From the IMG/VR virus record IMGVR_UViG_3300019927_000007, positions 1 through 35,542 of that record: a stretch of DNA of 35,542 bases; one strand, given 5' to 3'. Both the position numbers and the translations under genes were made by a program. The DNA is from a virus. A model generated the notes under the pieces. That model made no database searches. It had not been told where the DNA came from and was given only the letters and a program-made list of their open reading frames with translations. Of this stretch, positions 20,235-28,998 are shown piece by piece; within the stretch, counting starts at the first letter, position 1; every line of letters begins with the position of its first letter.

Positions 20235-21709
20235 ATACAGACAAACAAACAATACAGGGAGACGATCTTTCTGACCTCAATTTTAACGTTGATATTTCGT
20301 CTCCCGACCCCGAAGCCCTCGCACAAGGATTCAACCAATTTGGTGTAAAAGACACCGAAGATCGTGTTGAGTTTATCTTTGAGGCGATGCAACCGGGGAT
20401 GCGAAACGGCGTCAAGATCACCGAAGATTTCCTTCAAAGGGTTGCCTCCAATTTCGAAGATGGGGCACCTGCACAGATTGACCACGACCGGTCAATGCTG
20501 ATGAACGCAGGGCAGATCGAACGAGTGTGGTTCTCGGACGGTGCCCTTCGTCTCAAAGGATACATTCCCAAAACTGGTGCTGACACGCATCAAGAGTTCG
20601 TTAATCGGTTTACGTTCGATCCTCCGCAGGTTCAAAATGGATCTGTTGGGTTCGGGATGAAATACGAACTTTCAGAAGATGATGATGGGAACCCGATGCT
20701 CGTTGATGGGGATATGCAAGAATTTTCGTTCTTGCCTTTCCCCGGTGGATACGACGAATCTTCTGGTGGTCTAAAAGCGCAGTTCGAAGAAGCGTATCAG
20801 GAGTATCGAGAAGATATGGAGCCTGACCAAGACGAATTGGATACGGTCTATTCCGAATGGTCTTCGATGGTCAACATGGACAACGACCAGATGGAGCGTT
20901 GGGACGAAAATCCTTGCGCTGATGAAATGGTCGATGGCGGTGAGGACACCCGAGACGAGACGTTAATGCTGATGGGTAGTCCGAAGGAAAGTTGGTCGCA
21001 ACAGAATGTTGATATAGCGAATCAGGTTATCGACTTTCTCGCGACGGAAGTTGAAAAAGACGCTGACAATCCAGAAGAAGGCGGCCCCGGCACTTGTCCG
21101 AGCCGATGGGCAGTCAACCTTCTCAATCGGGGTTATAATCCATTTGATGATTTCCCGACTGGGAACCCGCAGTTTGGTGAGTCGGGCACTATTGATGATG
21201 ACGCCTCCAAAGACGACGTAAGTGGGGTCGAGTCCTTTGATGTCCGCCTCGAAACGGAAACACTACACAATTCTACTACAATGACTTTTGAACGAATTGA
21301 TTTTGATGATCTAAGCGACGACCTCCCCGAGGACGTTGCGGAGTTCATTTCTGACGTTCAGGAACAGCACGAGGCCAATGTCGAGTTTATCGAGTCGGTT
21401 ATCGAGGACCGCGACACGGCTGAAGACGAACTTCAGGAGTACAAGCAGGATCTCGCGGAAGACCTTGAAGACCGTGAGGCCGTTCTGTTTGAGGCTGACG
21501 AACTCGTTGAGTTTGAGATGTCCCGCCTTCACAAGCTGGACGCCGACTCCAAGGAGTTCGAGGTTTCTGCTGACGAAGCGGACACCGAGGGTACGGAAGA
21601 CGGTGACTTTGGCTCTAAAGATCGTAAGTCGAAGAATTTCACCGAAGATAAGCCTGACAGCCGAGCAACCGAGGGTCTGGCTGACATGGCTGGAATCTCG
21701 ATTGAGTAA
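20231..21709 (+). CDS. Prohead maturation protease fused to scaffold domain
   Basis: 492 residues. The N-terminal 180 residues match HK97-type (S78-like) prohead proteases: H85 in AQIDHDRS, S138 in NGSVGFGMKY and the strand EFSFLPFPG (164-172). The C-terminal 150 residues form a long acidic coiled coil (DVQEQHEANVEFIESVIEDR; TAEDELQEYKQDLAEDLEDR) as in scaffolding proteins, so the enzyme and scaffold are one polypeptide. A middle segment (about 225-315, with WDENPCADEMVDG and GTCPSRWAVNLLNRGYNPFD) is not explained by either. The protease would cut the scaffold and capsid protein during maturation. Confidence 0.8.
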   Translation: MNTDKQTIQGDDLSDLNFNVDISSPDPEALAQGFNQFGVKDTEDRVEFIFEAMQPGMRNGVKITEDFLQRVASNFEDGAPAQIDHDRSMLMNAGQIERVWFSDGALRLKGYIPKTGADTHQEFVNRFTFDPPQVQNGSVGFGMKYELSEDDDGNPMLVDGDMQEFSFLPFPGGYDESSGGLKAQFEEAYQEYREDMEPDQDELDTVYSEWSSMVNMDNDQMERWDENPCADEMVDGGEDTRDETLMLMGSPKESWSQQNVDIANQVIDFLATEVEKDADNPEEGGPGTCPSRWAVNLLNRGYNPFDDFPTGNPQFGESGTIDDDASKDDVSGVESFDVRLETETLHNSTTMTFERIDFDDLSDDLPEDVAEFISDVQEQHEANVEFIESVIEDRDTAEDELQEYKQDLAEDLEDREAVLFEADELVEFEMSRLHKLDADSKEFEVSADEADTEGTEDGDFGSKDRKSKNFTEDKPDSRATEGLADMAGISIE

Positions 21710-21724
21710 TTTTGGAGAATATCA

Positions 21725-22225
21725 ATGACTAACGTTAACATCGCGAGTAACACGGAGTACATCGAGAACCGACAGTCCAGCGGGGTTATTCAGTACGAGT
21801 GTAATGAGGGTGACCTCGTTGCTATTGACGGTACTGGTGACGTTGTTGAAGCAGATGCCGCCAACGGCGTTAGCGGGAAAGCCCGAGGTGTCATTATGGG
21901 TCCGGCTCGTGATCTTTCGAATTACGGTTCGGACTTCATGGAAACCCAGTTGGTTGTCGAAAATGAGTATGATCTTGTCGGTGAGGACCGCAAGACGTTC
22001 TTCGAATACGGGTTCCGTGTTCGAAATCAGGACGAGGACTGGGACTTCACCCCCGGCGCGGACATCTATCTGGCCGAGGGTGGCGGTTACACGGAGACAA
22101 AGCCTACTACGAGTGGTTCCGTCGTTCAGCAGGTCGGCTACGCAAAGCCCGGCCCCACCGAAGACGGCGTTGCCAACGAGGTCGTCGTCTTTGTTGACCA
22201 GTTCGCAACGGAGACGGTCGCGTAA
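21725..22225 (+). CDS. Head decoration protein, probable
   Basis: 166 residues between scaffold/protease and major capsid protein, the usual place of decoration proteins (lambda gpD or DUF2190 type). Beta-rich sequence with an N-terminal extended arm and the core EGDLVAIDGTGDVVEADAA and GKARGVIMGPARDL, typical of the 'value/offset' strands of decoration proteins. A GGAG ribosome-binding site lies six bases before the ATG. It would bind the capsid lattice after expansion. Confidence 0.65.
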   Translation: MTNVNIASNTEYIENRQSSGVIQYECNEGDLVAIDGTGDVVEADAANGVSGKARGVIMGPARDLSNYGSDFMETQLVVENEYDLVGEDRKTFFEYGFRVRNQDEDWDFTPGADIYLAEGGGYTETKPTTSGSVVQQVGYAKPGPTEDGVANEVVVFVDQFATETVA

Positions 22226-22264
22226 ATTTAGCCCGTCATTAAACAACACATCTTAATTTAATCA

Positions 22265-23245
22265 ATGCCTACTGACAATCCTTACAGTACTGAGCTTGAG
22301 ACGAAGGACGACATCAAGCTGAGTAAGCTATTCGATATTGCGATGCAGAAAGTGGACCTGTTCAACGAGGCGGAACGTCCGTTCCGTAACCTCTTTGTTC
22401 AGGAAGTTTCGGAAATGATCTTCTCTGCCGACCATATCCCCGCCGACATGACGTGGGAGCAGGTCGGTGAAGGCGAGCATCCTGTCACGGGTGACCTTCC
22501 CGAGGACAAGAAGATCGCCATGAACGTTGACAAGTACTCGCGTGCCCTGAACTTCTCGCAGGAGTTTATTGAGGACAACCCGTCCGATATGGTCACCCGA
22601 CGCCTGAACGCCATGCTTCAGGGTGCCATCAAGAAAGAGCAGGAAGTTATCTTCAACACCTTCAAGCAGGGTATTGCGGACGGTGGTACGGTCTGGTATG
22701 ACGTTCCCGACTACGGGGAGTACACTTTCTCGAATGACCACGACCACACGTTCGCCTCGACGCAAGAGTTGTTCGAGCGAACTGGTGGTTCCGATACCAA
22801 TGCCCACGCACCCACGGAGCATCTTCGTGAGGCGAACAAGGAGATTCGGCACCACGGTCGTAGCCCGGAGTACGCACTCTGTTCGAGCGAGTTTGCGGCT
22901 GAACTCGTTAATGAACTGTCGTGGGACGCGAGCTACGAGATCCCCGACGCTTCGAACCTCCGCTCGACGGCTCTGCCCGATACGCAGATCCGAATTGACG
23001 GTACCACGTTGTTCCAGACGCCGTGGATCAACGACGAAGGTGCAAGCAGTTACACCTTCTACATGATGGACGGCTCGAAGCCGATGTACTTCCACGAGGC
23101 CAGTCCGGTCACCCTGAACGGTATGAATGGTGCCCCTGTCCGGTCGCCGGGTGACATTCTCGGTGCAACTGGAAGCGCACGTTGGGGTGTCAAGATGGTT
23201 GACCCGCTTGCTGGCGTCAAGGTCACCGCGGACAACCTCTCGTAA
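22265..23245 (+). CDS. Major capsid protein, HK97 fold
   Basis: 326 residues. Position after decoration protein, length, and sequence plan (N-terminal helix DIKLSKLFDIAMQKVDLFNE; E-loop region with TWEQVGEGEHPVTGDLPED; spine helix MVTRRLNAMLQGAIKKEQEV; A-domain YALCSSEFAAELVNELSW; DGTTLFQTPWINDEG; P-domain end RWGVKMVDPLAGVKV) fit an HK97-fold capsid protein of haloarchaeal viruses. Codon use seems more GC-rich at third positions than in neighbours, as expected for a highly expressed gene. The leader upstream is A/T-rich without a clear ribosome-binding site. Confidence 0.85.
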   Translation: MPTDNPYSTELETKDDIKLSKLFDIAMQKVDLFNEAERPFRNLFVQEVSEMIFSADHIPADMTWEQVGEGEHPVTGDLPEDKKIAMNVDKYSRALNFSQEFIEDNPSDMVTRRLNAMLQGAIKKEQEVIFNTFKQGIADGGTVWYDVPDYGEYTFSNDHDHTFASTQELFERTGGSDTNAHAPTEHLREANKEIRHHGRSPEYALCSSEFAAELVNELSWDASYEIPDASNLRSTALPDTQIRIDGTTLFQTPWINDEGASSYTFYMMDGSKPMYFHEASPVTLNGMNGAPVRSPGDILGATGSARWGVKMVDPLAGVKVTADNLS

Positions 23246-23266
23246 AGTTTCAACTAACGTTTGACT

Positions 23267-23728
23267 ATGGCCACCTCTGACACAGAACTTCGTCCGCAAG
23301 TTCGTGAGCTAACTGATTATACATCTAAGACAAACCTTACTGAGGAAGCATTAGGTGATGTCTTTGATATTGCGAAACGGGACATTCAGGGCGAAGCAAA
23401 CAAGTCGATAGACGGGTGGTACACAGACCGTAACAGCGAGAACGCCTTGTTTTGGACGGTGTGTCTGTTCACGAAGATCAAGGCCGGTGAACTTGATGGC
23501 GTTCCAATGAGTCTCGGTGATATTGATTACGATACTCTAAAATCGGCTGGTAACCGAAAAGACGAGAATCCGGTTATCTGGTACGAGAAGGCGCAACGGT
23601 ATATTCGTCGTCTTGAACCACAAAGTGCCCGATTCGCGTCTACTCGGATTAATCGTGGCCAAAGTCGAACGTATGGATCTGAAAGCGACATTAACGATCC
23701 CATCGACTACGGTGGCGACGATACATGA
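23267..23728 (+). CDS. Head-tail adaptor, probable
   Basis: 153 residues from the ATG at 23,267. Mostly helical (LRPQVRELTDYTSKTNLTEE; LGDVFDIAKRDIQGEANKSI; KAQRYIRRLEPQSARF) with a disordered Tyr/Gly/Asp tail. First gene after the capsid protein, where gp6/gp15-type adaptors that bind the portal are encoded. Ends in an ATGA overlap with the next gene. Confidence 0.6.
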   Translation: MATSDTELRPQVRELTDYTSKTNLTEEALGDVFDIAKRDIQGEANKSIDGWYTDRNSENALFWTVCLFTKIKAGELDGVPMSLGDIDYDTLKSAGNRKDENPVIWYEKAQRYIRRLEPQSARFASTRINRGQSRTYGSESDINDPIDYGGDDT

Positions 23729-24066
23729 ACCCTGTTGGGAACGCACTCAGTACTATATTTTCTCGTTTTGGCGAGGAGGTTCCCATCAAGCGGTTCACCG
23801 AAGATGGAACAGACCGACTCAACCAGCAAACGGGTAACTGGAAACTGGTTGGGAACGTTATGGCGGTCAAGTATTACCCGAGCGAAAACGGTCAAACTTC
23901 GCTTGCATCGGGTACGATGGATACGGATAGACCACATCTAATCTTTAACGTTGACTCTGATGTTGAAGATGGTGATAAAGTCTATTTCCCATCTGGAATC
24001 TACGAAATTCAATCTATCACGCTAACTCACGGATACAAGTTAGCAACGGTCAAGAGAAACGACTAA
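23725..24066 (+). CDS. Head closure (stopper) protein, probable
   Basis: 113 residues, beta-rich (VPIKRFTEDGTDRLNQQTGN; VEDGDKVYFPSGIYEIQSI; KLATVKRND) in the manner of SPP1 gp16/FII-type stoppers: 'f..dG..y.v.......'. Gene order between adaptor and neck protein supports this. It would close the portal channel and form the interface with the tail. Confidence 0.6.
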   Translation: MNPVGNALSTIFSRFGEEVPIKRFTEDGTDRLNQQTGNWKLVGNVMAVKYYPSENGQTSLASGTMDTDRPHLIFNVDSDVEDGDKVYFPSGIYEIQSITLTHGYKLATVKRND

Positions 24067-24070
24067 TCTC

Positions 24071-25687
24071 ATGAAAGCCAGCTTGGATGTGAAAATGCGT
24101 TCGGTAGCGCATACTACAAAACGATTAGAGCGTGCTATCGAGCGTGCCCAACACCAAGCTGTTAGTGACACTCTTGAAAACACAATTGACGAAGGTAAGC
24201 AATCCGTCTACAAGGGTGACGCCATTTGGAAGTGGCAAACGTATGAATCTTTTAAATGGACACGCTTTCGTTCTAACTCATATCATGTTTTAAATACAGC
24301 ACCTTATGCTGGTGCTGTTGACAAAGGAGCCGATTTTGACGATCACCCGCCTGCCGACGATTTGGTTCCGTGGGTTCTTGATAATCTACAAGATTGGCAC
24401 CCTATTGAGGAAGAAGCGCGTGAACGACTGAACCTCGATCCCGACGCTTCATTAGATCCAACAGGGGACGACGACGATCCGAGTGGCGATTCACCGGAGT
24501 CTTTCACAAGTTACGGTGGAGACAATTCGGATATTGACTCAACGTGGTCACCCGGTGGTGATGATTCTTCTCGATCTTCTGGCTATGGTAGTTCAGACTA
24601 CTTTAGCGACGATGATAGTAGCAGTTCATCTTCTGGTGGTAGTGTTGGTTGGGGTGACGTATCCGAAACCGACGATGGACCAGAAGACATCAGCGGACAG
24701 TTCACCGTTGGAACAGCTCCATATTCATTTAGACCACTTCGAAGTTCCCAACTTCTAAGCGATATTGGGAACCCCACAGTTGTTTCTGGAAGTATTTCGG
24801 ACTTGATTGACTACGACGATGTAACTAAAGTGACCAGCGGTGTTGTTGGATCAGACTTTACTTACAGCGTCTTAGCAAAGTCTACCGAAGACGCATTACT
24901 TAGCAAGCTTAGAAATGAGTACGGTGATGCGGCAGTTGATACAATTACTTCGGACATTCAACGGTGGAAAGAGACTACATTTGTTGAAGAAGGTGCCCAT
25001 CTTGAGGCAATTGCCAAGCAACGATATAATATTGACTCACCAATCCGTGGTGAAGATCAGTTCGACATTCCAGAAGTAACACCGGAGCAACGACAAGCGT
25101 TCCACGAGCTTTCTATTTCAAGCCACGAAGTACTGGCACGGAATCACGCTACGTCAGGCAAGCTCCAATTGTATCGTGGAATGAACACGACTCAAAGCGC
25201 GAATTTCGTAAAGTCTATCATCGAGAACCCACGCGCCGACTCGTGGAATGTAGAGACGAGCGTAATTCAGAACTATACGTTGAATCCCGAAACGGCTGAA
25301 AAGTTCAGTCAAGGAATAGAGATCGGGACCACCGTTGATCTTAACGACGATGTTCTCCTTGCGCCGGACTTTGTTCTCGATGATACCCACGACGGACTCC
25401 GTAATTCCGAAGTGTGGGTCTTTGGTGGTGATCGTGGATACTCTGCTGACACCCTAACTATTGATGGTCACTTGGCGAACGATCTCATGAAAAAGGCTCC
25501 GTGGAACTACACGGAGGCTCAACTTGAAGCAATCGAGCTTCTGGTGAATGGGATGTACGAGAAGGGCACCAAGATTGAAACACAAAATGGTGCCGCATGG
25601 CTTCGAGAATGGCTTGATGCCTATGAAGACGAGTTTGGGGACACAGAAAACTACAAAGACAAAATCGAGTCGATTATCCAACTCTAA
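24071..25687 (+). CDS. Neck protein (gp10-like) fused to an ADP-ribosyltransferase-like domain
   Basis: 538 residues in three parts. Residues 1-115 resemble HK97 gp10-type tail-completion proteins (KRLERAIERAQHQAV...; VLNTAPYAGAVDKGA, the 'N..pYA..ve.G' motif). Residues about 125-210 are a low-complexity Asp/Ser/Gly linker. Residues about 330-500 follow the R-S-E plan of ADP-ribosyltransferases: LQLYRGM (R369), SWNVETSVIQNYTLNPETAEKF (S391, T403) and NSEVWVFGG (E447). The domain would transfer ADP-ribose from NAD to a host target. Fusion to a virion neck protein suggests delivery with the DNA or packaging inside the virion. The usual second acid of the E-x-E motif is an Asn here (N445), which leaves the activity open. 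Confidence 0.7.
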   Translation: MKASLDVKMRSVAHTTKRLERAIERAQHQAVSDTLENTIDEGKQSVYKGDAIWKWQTYESFKWTRFRSNSYHVLNTAPYAGAVDKGADFDDHPPADDLVPWVLDNLQDWHPIEEEARERLNLDPDASLDPTGDDDDPSGDSPESFTSYGGDNSDIDSTWSPGGDDSSRSSGYGSSDYFSDDDSSSSSSGGSVGWGDVSETDDGPEDISGQFTVGTAPYSFRPLRSSQLLSDIGNPTVVSGSISDLIDYDDVTKVTSGVVGSDFTYSVLAKSTEDALLSKLRNEYGDAAVDTITSDIQRWKETTFVEEGAHLEAIAKQRYNIDSPIRGEDQFDIPEVTPEQRQAFHELSISSHEVLARNHATSGKLQLYRGMNTTQSANFVKSIIENPRADSWNVETSVIQNYTLNPETAEKFSQGIEIGTTVDLNDDVLLAPDFVLDDTHDGLRNSEVWVFGGDRGYSADTLTIDGHLANDLMKKAPWNYTEAQLEAIELLVNGMYEKGTKIETQNGAAWLREWLDAYEDEFGDTENYKDKIESIIQL

Positions 25688-25872
25688 TGCCTGATGTAGA
25701 TAGTCTAACTGCCGAAGAACAAGTCAAAGTATTCTGGCTTCAACAACATCTCTACGAAGAAGGCACAGAGGGGGTGTTCTTTTCAGATCGGATGCGGGTT
25801 TACCTGCAAACCGATGGTGAAGACAACATCGAAGACGAGATGGAAAAGCGATTAGATAGGCGATCATTTTAA
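25687..25872 (+). CDS. Hypothetical protein, 61 aa
   Basis: TAATG-coupled on both sides (25,687 and 25,872). Helical sequence VDSLTAEEQVKVFWLQQHLY followed by EEGTEGVFFSDRMRVYLQTDG. It is placed between neck and tail terminator; possibly a small connector component. No family recognised. Confidence 0.55.
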   Translation: MPDVDSLTAEEQVKVFWLQQHLYEEGTEGVFFSDRMRVYLQTDGEDNIEDEMEKRLDRRSF

Positions 25873-26411
25873 TGGATGAACTTGATCTCGCTTCGGCGCT
25901 TATTGCTGAATCTGAAACGGTTGTCAGTTATCCTGTAAAGACACAGGGTAGCGGTGACCACGAAGCTCCGGTTATCCTATTGACCGACCTTGACGCAAGC
26001 CGAGTCCAACGTGGAAACTCGTCGCAGGATGGGTTGGTCACCGACGATAGCGGAACTGTGGTTGGTGAACGACTTGAACACAAGTACAAAGCCTCCTCCG
26101 TAATTGAAGCAAGAAGCGCCACAGAAACAGAATCGTACACGTTGGCTTCCAATCTCCGTGACCACTTTGCGGTGTTCGAGGAGTACGAAGACCAACTTCA
26201 CAACGACGTTATAGAGGTTTATATTGGAAAAGTCAAGCAGACTGATCCCGTCGTTGAGACGCCAGAGCCTCTATACAAACATTACTTTTCGCTGTCTGTC
26301 AAGTACACCCACACCGTAACTCGACAAATCGAGAACGACACGTCGAGTGATTCGAGTGGGACTGCGGTTCAGGAATTGACCAGCGTAGAAGACGACATTA
26401 CACTTAGTTAA
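25872..26411 (+). CDS. Tail terminator / tail completion protein, probable
   Basis: 179 residues immediately before the sheath gene, where tail terminators are encoded in myoviruses. The alpha/beta plan (VIEARSATETESYTLASNLR, DHFAVFEEYEDQLHNDVIEV, then strands HYFSLSVKYTHTVTRQIEND) resembles gpU/gp17-type terminators with a C-terminal disordered Ser/Thr/Asp tail. It would cap the tail tube and join it to the neck. Confidence 0.6.
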   Translation: MDELDLASALIAESETVVSYPVKTQGSGDHEAPVILLTDLDASRVQRGNSSQDGLVTDDSGTVVGERLEHKYKASSVIEARSATETESYTLASNLRDHFAVFEEYEDQLHNDVIEVYIGKVKQTDPVVETPEPLYKHYFSLSVKYTHTVTRQIENDTSSDSSGTAVQELTSVEDDITLS

Positions 26412-26413
26412 TT

Positions 26414-27724
26414 ATGACTACTATTGGAAACGACGTTATTCCGGGGATTCAGACGACGGTTGATAGTGCGGACACGGTTGCCGTTGCTCTTGGTTCCCCG
26501 ACCGATCCGGCCTTGGTTGGTCCGGCAGATGAAACGGCTCCCGAATATCCCGGCCCGAATACTGTTAAAGCAATTACGACTGCTTCTGACGCTCGCGCCA
26601 TGTTCGGTGAAATTGGTGACTCGATGCTTACGAGGCAAATTTTCGGGGCACTTGGCGAGGGCGCACGGCCTGTCTATGCGTGTGCAGTCGAGGGAACCGA
26701 TGTTAGTGCTGAAGATATTAGCGGCCTTGGTTCTACCTCGGGCACTCTCGGAACAGCTCCGGCTTCGGAAGATGTCGAGGACTACACGCTAACCGTTGAC
26801 AGTACGGATAAGACGGTTACGCTAACCTACGGCGATCCGGCAACAATGAATCCGGGTACCGACGAAGCGTATCTCAATCCGGTTACCGGTGCTTTCGAAC
26901 TTGACGCGGCTCCGTCTACGTCTGGTACTATCGACTACACCCATTACGGGCAGTCGAGTTACAAGGCCGCTTTCGAGGGCGTTTCGAAACAGCGCGGTGA
27001 GACGATTGACTTCCTGACGCCGATTCAAGAGAACGTTGACGTGACGCAGGAAGCACTCAACGAAGTCCAGATCATGGAAGGCTTCGCAGAGCTTGCGGTT
27101 GCCCTGTGTGGTCTTCCGATGGACACTACCATCGAGGAGGATATGACTTCCACCATTACGTGGGACACCTCCCGGCTTCAAGTTATCATGCCTGCCCGAG
27201 ACGAGGAAGGCAACAGCGCGATGGGTTCGTATGCTGGTCGTCGGGCCACGCTTGGTATCGACGCTTCTGCAATGGGCAAGGCGCTTCAGACGCAGGGTCG
27301 GATGTATCAGCGGATCTCGCTTCAAGACCAGAAGGATCTCGTGAACAACAACGTTGTTCCGATTCGATCTGGTACTGGTGGTGCCCGAATTGTGGACGAT
27401 CCCACGACTGTCACCGAGCAGAACTCTGAGGAACAGGGCATGACGCAAGGCTTCGCTCGCCTTGTCATGGATCGTGTCATTAACATCGTCCATAGCAACG
27501 AAACAGCGTTTATTGGGCGACTGAATAAGGAAGAAACCCGAAATGCTCTTGAGACGGTCGTTACCAACGAGCTTGAGGATCTTCTGAAAAGTGACGCTAT
27601 TGAAGACTACAACGTTGGTGTGCAGGAGAAGGACGCTATGTCGGCCAAGGTCAACGTGACTGCTGACACGACTGATCCGCTCCGTAACATCTACAACGAC
27701 GTTCTGGCCGGGCAGGTCAACTAA
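26414..27724 (+). CDS. Tail sheath protein (contractile tail)
   Basis: 436 residues. The N-terminal domain contains TTVDSADTVAVALGSPTDPA and AITTASDARAMFGEIGDSML (the 'v.vt.. s.ad....fG...' strand/turn common to sheaths). The C-terminal domain has QKDLVNNNVVPIRSGTGGAR, matching the conserved 'gvn.i....G.rv.ga.Tl' of sheath proteins, and ends with a helical handshake region. Location before a tube gene confirms the call. This marks the virus as a myovirus: contraction drives the tube through the host envelope. Confidence 0.85.
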   Translation: MTTIGNDVIPGIQTTVDSADTVAVALGSPTDPALVGPADETAPEYPGPNTVKAITTASDARAMFGEIGDSMLTRQIFGALGEGARPVYACAVEGTDVSAEDISGLGSTSGTLGTAPASEDVEDYTLTVDSTDKTVTLTYGDPATMNPGTDEAYLNPVTGAFELDAAPSTSGTIDYTHYGQSSYKAAFEGVSKQRGETIDFLTPIQENVDVTQEALNEVQIMEGFAELAVALCGLPMDTTIEEDMTSTITWDTSRLQVIMPARDEEGNSAMGSYAGRRATLGIDASAMGKALQTQGRMYQRISLQDQKDLVNNNVVPIRSGTGGARIVDDPTTVTEQNSEEQGMTQGFARLVMDRVINIVHSNETAFIGRLNKEETRNALETVVTNELEDLLKSDAIEDYNVGVQEKDAMSAKVNVTADTTDPLRNIYNDVLAGQVN

Positions 27725-27738
27725 ACTACTGATTAACA

Positions 27739-28167
27739 ATGGCTACTGAAGATCAATCCACGGTTAGCGGTGACGCTGAAGTTACTGGGAATATTTCGCT
27801 TGAGGTGTCCTATACGGACGACAACGGCGACACCCAATCTGCAAACTACACGATCAAATCGCTGGACACCAGCAAGGAGATCACGCTTGCAGAAATTCGC
27901 GGTAACAACGTCAAGCTTGAATCGACTTCGACTACTTCTATCGACTACTCGGGTTCTCTGACGTTCCACGGGGACAAGAAGTCCTACTTCGATGATAAGC
28001 TGTTCAACGAAGATGACACGCCCCGAGAGTGTTCCATCACGATCACGCACGCTAACGGAGAGAGTTCCGGGTACAGCGGCGTGAAAATGACCTCTGAGGG
28101 TTACACGGCTGACGAAGGCGAGGCCACCGAAACGTCCTACGACTGGATGGCCCGCGACGAGACATAA
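27739..28167 (+). CDS. Tail tube protein
   Basis: 142 residues directly after the sheath gene. Beta-rich sequence (NISLEVSYTDDNGDTQSANY; SGSLTFHGDKKSYFDDKLFN; CSITITHANGESSGYSGVKM) consistent with the rolled two-sheet fold of tube subunits. It would polymerise as hexamer rings on the tape measure. Confidence 0.75.
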   Translation: MATEDQSTVSGDAEVTGNISLEVSYTDDNGDTQSANYTIKSLDTSKEITLAEIRGNNVKLESTSTTSIDYSGSLTFHGDKKSYFDDKLFNEDDTPRECSITITHANGESSGYSGVKMTSEGYTADEGEATETSYDWMARDET

Positions 28168-28253
28168 GGCGGTAATCCTCCGTTCTCGTTGATAGCAGTT
28201 TTAGTATAACTTCATGATTGAGTCGCCCTACTCACTCCTCTTTAACTAATACA
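28168..28253 (+). promoter_or_regulatory. 86-nt gap with possible TATA-like sequence
   Basis: The largest gap in the virion module. It contains TTTTAGTATAAC (near 28,200), a weak TATA-like match, about 55 nt before the chaperone gene. It may host a secondary promoter or an mRNA 3' end for the abundant sheath/tube message. No strong terminator hairpin is visible. Confidence 0.3.
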
Positions 28254-28721
28254 ATGAGCGACTCTAACACCGAAGATAGCAACGAAATCGAAAGTATCCC
28301 GAAGTTCAAGCGTATGGTTCTTCGGGGCACCGATTACCGCGAGGAGTACGAATACGAAATCTTTGATGATTCGATGACGCTCCTCATCAAGCCTCTTTCC
28401 GACGACCAGTACACAACGCTACTGGAACAAATGGAGGAGGACATTGACGACGCAAAGTTCCAGCGTATCATGGCTGAAGCCGATGGTAAAACTCCTGAAG
28501 AAGCCGAGGAGGAATTTGATGTTGGCTTCGTGAAGGCCATGCAAACTGCGGCCAAGCTCGGAATTGACCCCGAGTCGGTTGACCTTTCGCAGTCCGAGGT
28601 TGCCGAACTGGTCGAAAAGATGGTTGGTGGTCAGTCTATTCAGATTGGTCGAGAGGTGATGGAAATTACCTCGAACGTTTCCAAGGCCAAAGAATTTCCG
28701 GGATCGCGGGGCGGCGACTGA
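28254..28721 (+). CDS. Tail assembly chaperone (gpG-like)
   Basis: 155 residues from the ATG at 28,254 (a longer frame would run into the spacer). Acidic, helical protein (FDDSMTLLIKPLSDDQYTTL; KAMQTAAKLGIDPESVDLSQ; VEKMVGGQSIQIGREVMEIT) directly before the tape measure region. Such chaperones coat the tape measure during tail assembly. The 3' end contains GC-rich CGCGGGGCGGCGACTGA, where a frameshift into the next frame is proposed. Confidence 0.75.
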   Translation: MSDSNTEDSNEIESIPKFKRMVLRGTDYREEYEYEIFDDSMTLLIKPLSDDQYTTLLEQMEEDIDDAKFQRIMAEADGKTPEEAEEEFDVGFVKAMQTAAKLGIDPESVDLSQSEVAELVEKMVGGQSIQIGREVMEITSNVSKAKEFPGSRGGD

Positions 28722-28998
28722 AGTTTGGATCTTAACACAGGCTGGTAGTGTTCTTGCTGAGGATCAATTGAAACTCACCCCGTTGCAGAAGCAAGTGTTG
28801 GTGCAGGGGTATCAAGAGATCAAAACGCAGGAGATGGAAGCTCAACAGCAGATGGTAAGTGGCGGTGGTGGTGGCGGTGGTGGTCCAACCGCTGGTTCCA
28901 CACGCAATGGAGCATCTGGTACTGATACCAGAGTTGAAGAACAGTCCTATGTCAATCCCGGCGCGACGGACCCGCTTGAAAATGTAGATGAGGAATAA
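28720..28998 (+). CDS. Tail assembly chaperone extension (gpGT-like), read after a programmed frameshift
   Basis: The frame has no ATG start; its only late start is a TTG at 28,768, but it is open upstream through the end of the gpG-like gene. It lies one base ahead (+1, equivalent to -2) of the gpG frame. The encoded segment (WILTQAGSVLAEDQLKLTPL then LQKQVLVQGYQEIKTQEMEA) and the Gly-rich tail resemble T domains that recruit the tape measure. It stops in TAATG at the tape measure start. Annotated from the proposed shift site. Confidence 0.65.
   Translation, partial: EVWILTQAGSVLAEDQLKLTPLQKQVLVQGYQEIKTQEMEAQQQMVSGGGGGGGGPTAGSTRNGASGTDTRVEEQSYVNPGATDPLENVDEE

Noticed and set aside
22328-23299. 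323-aa minus-strand frame opposite the capsid gene
   Set aside because: Shadow of the well-supported major capsid protein; Arg/Val-rich composition unlike real proteins of this virus. The same applies to the long antisense frames opposite the sheath (26,822-27,739) and tape measure (30,455-31,174).
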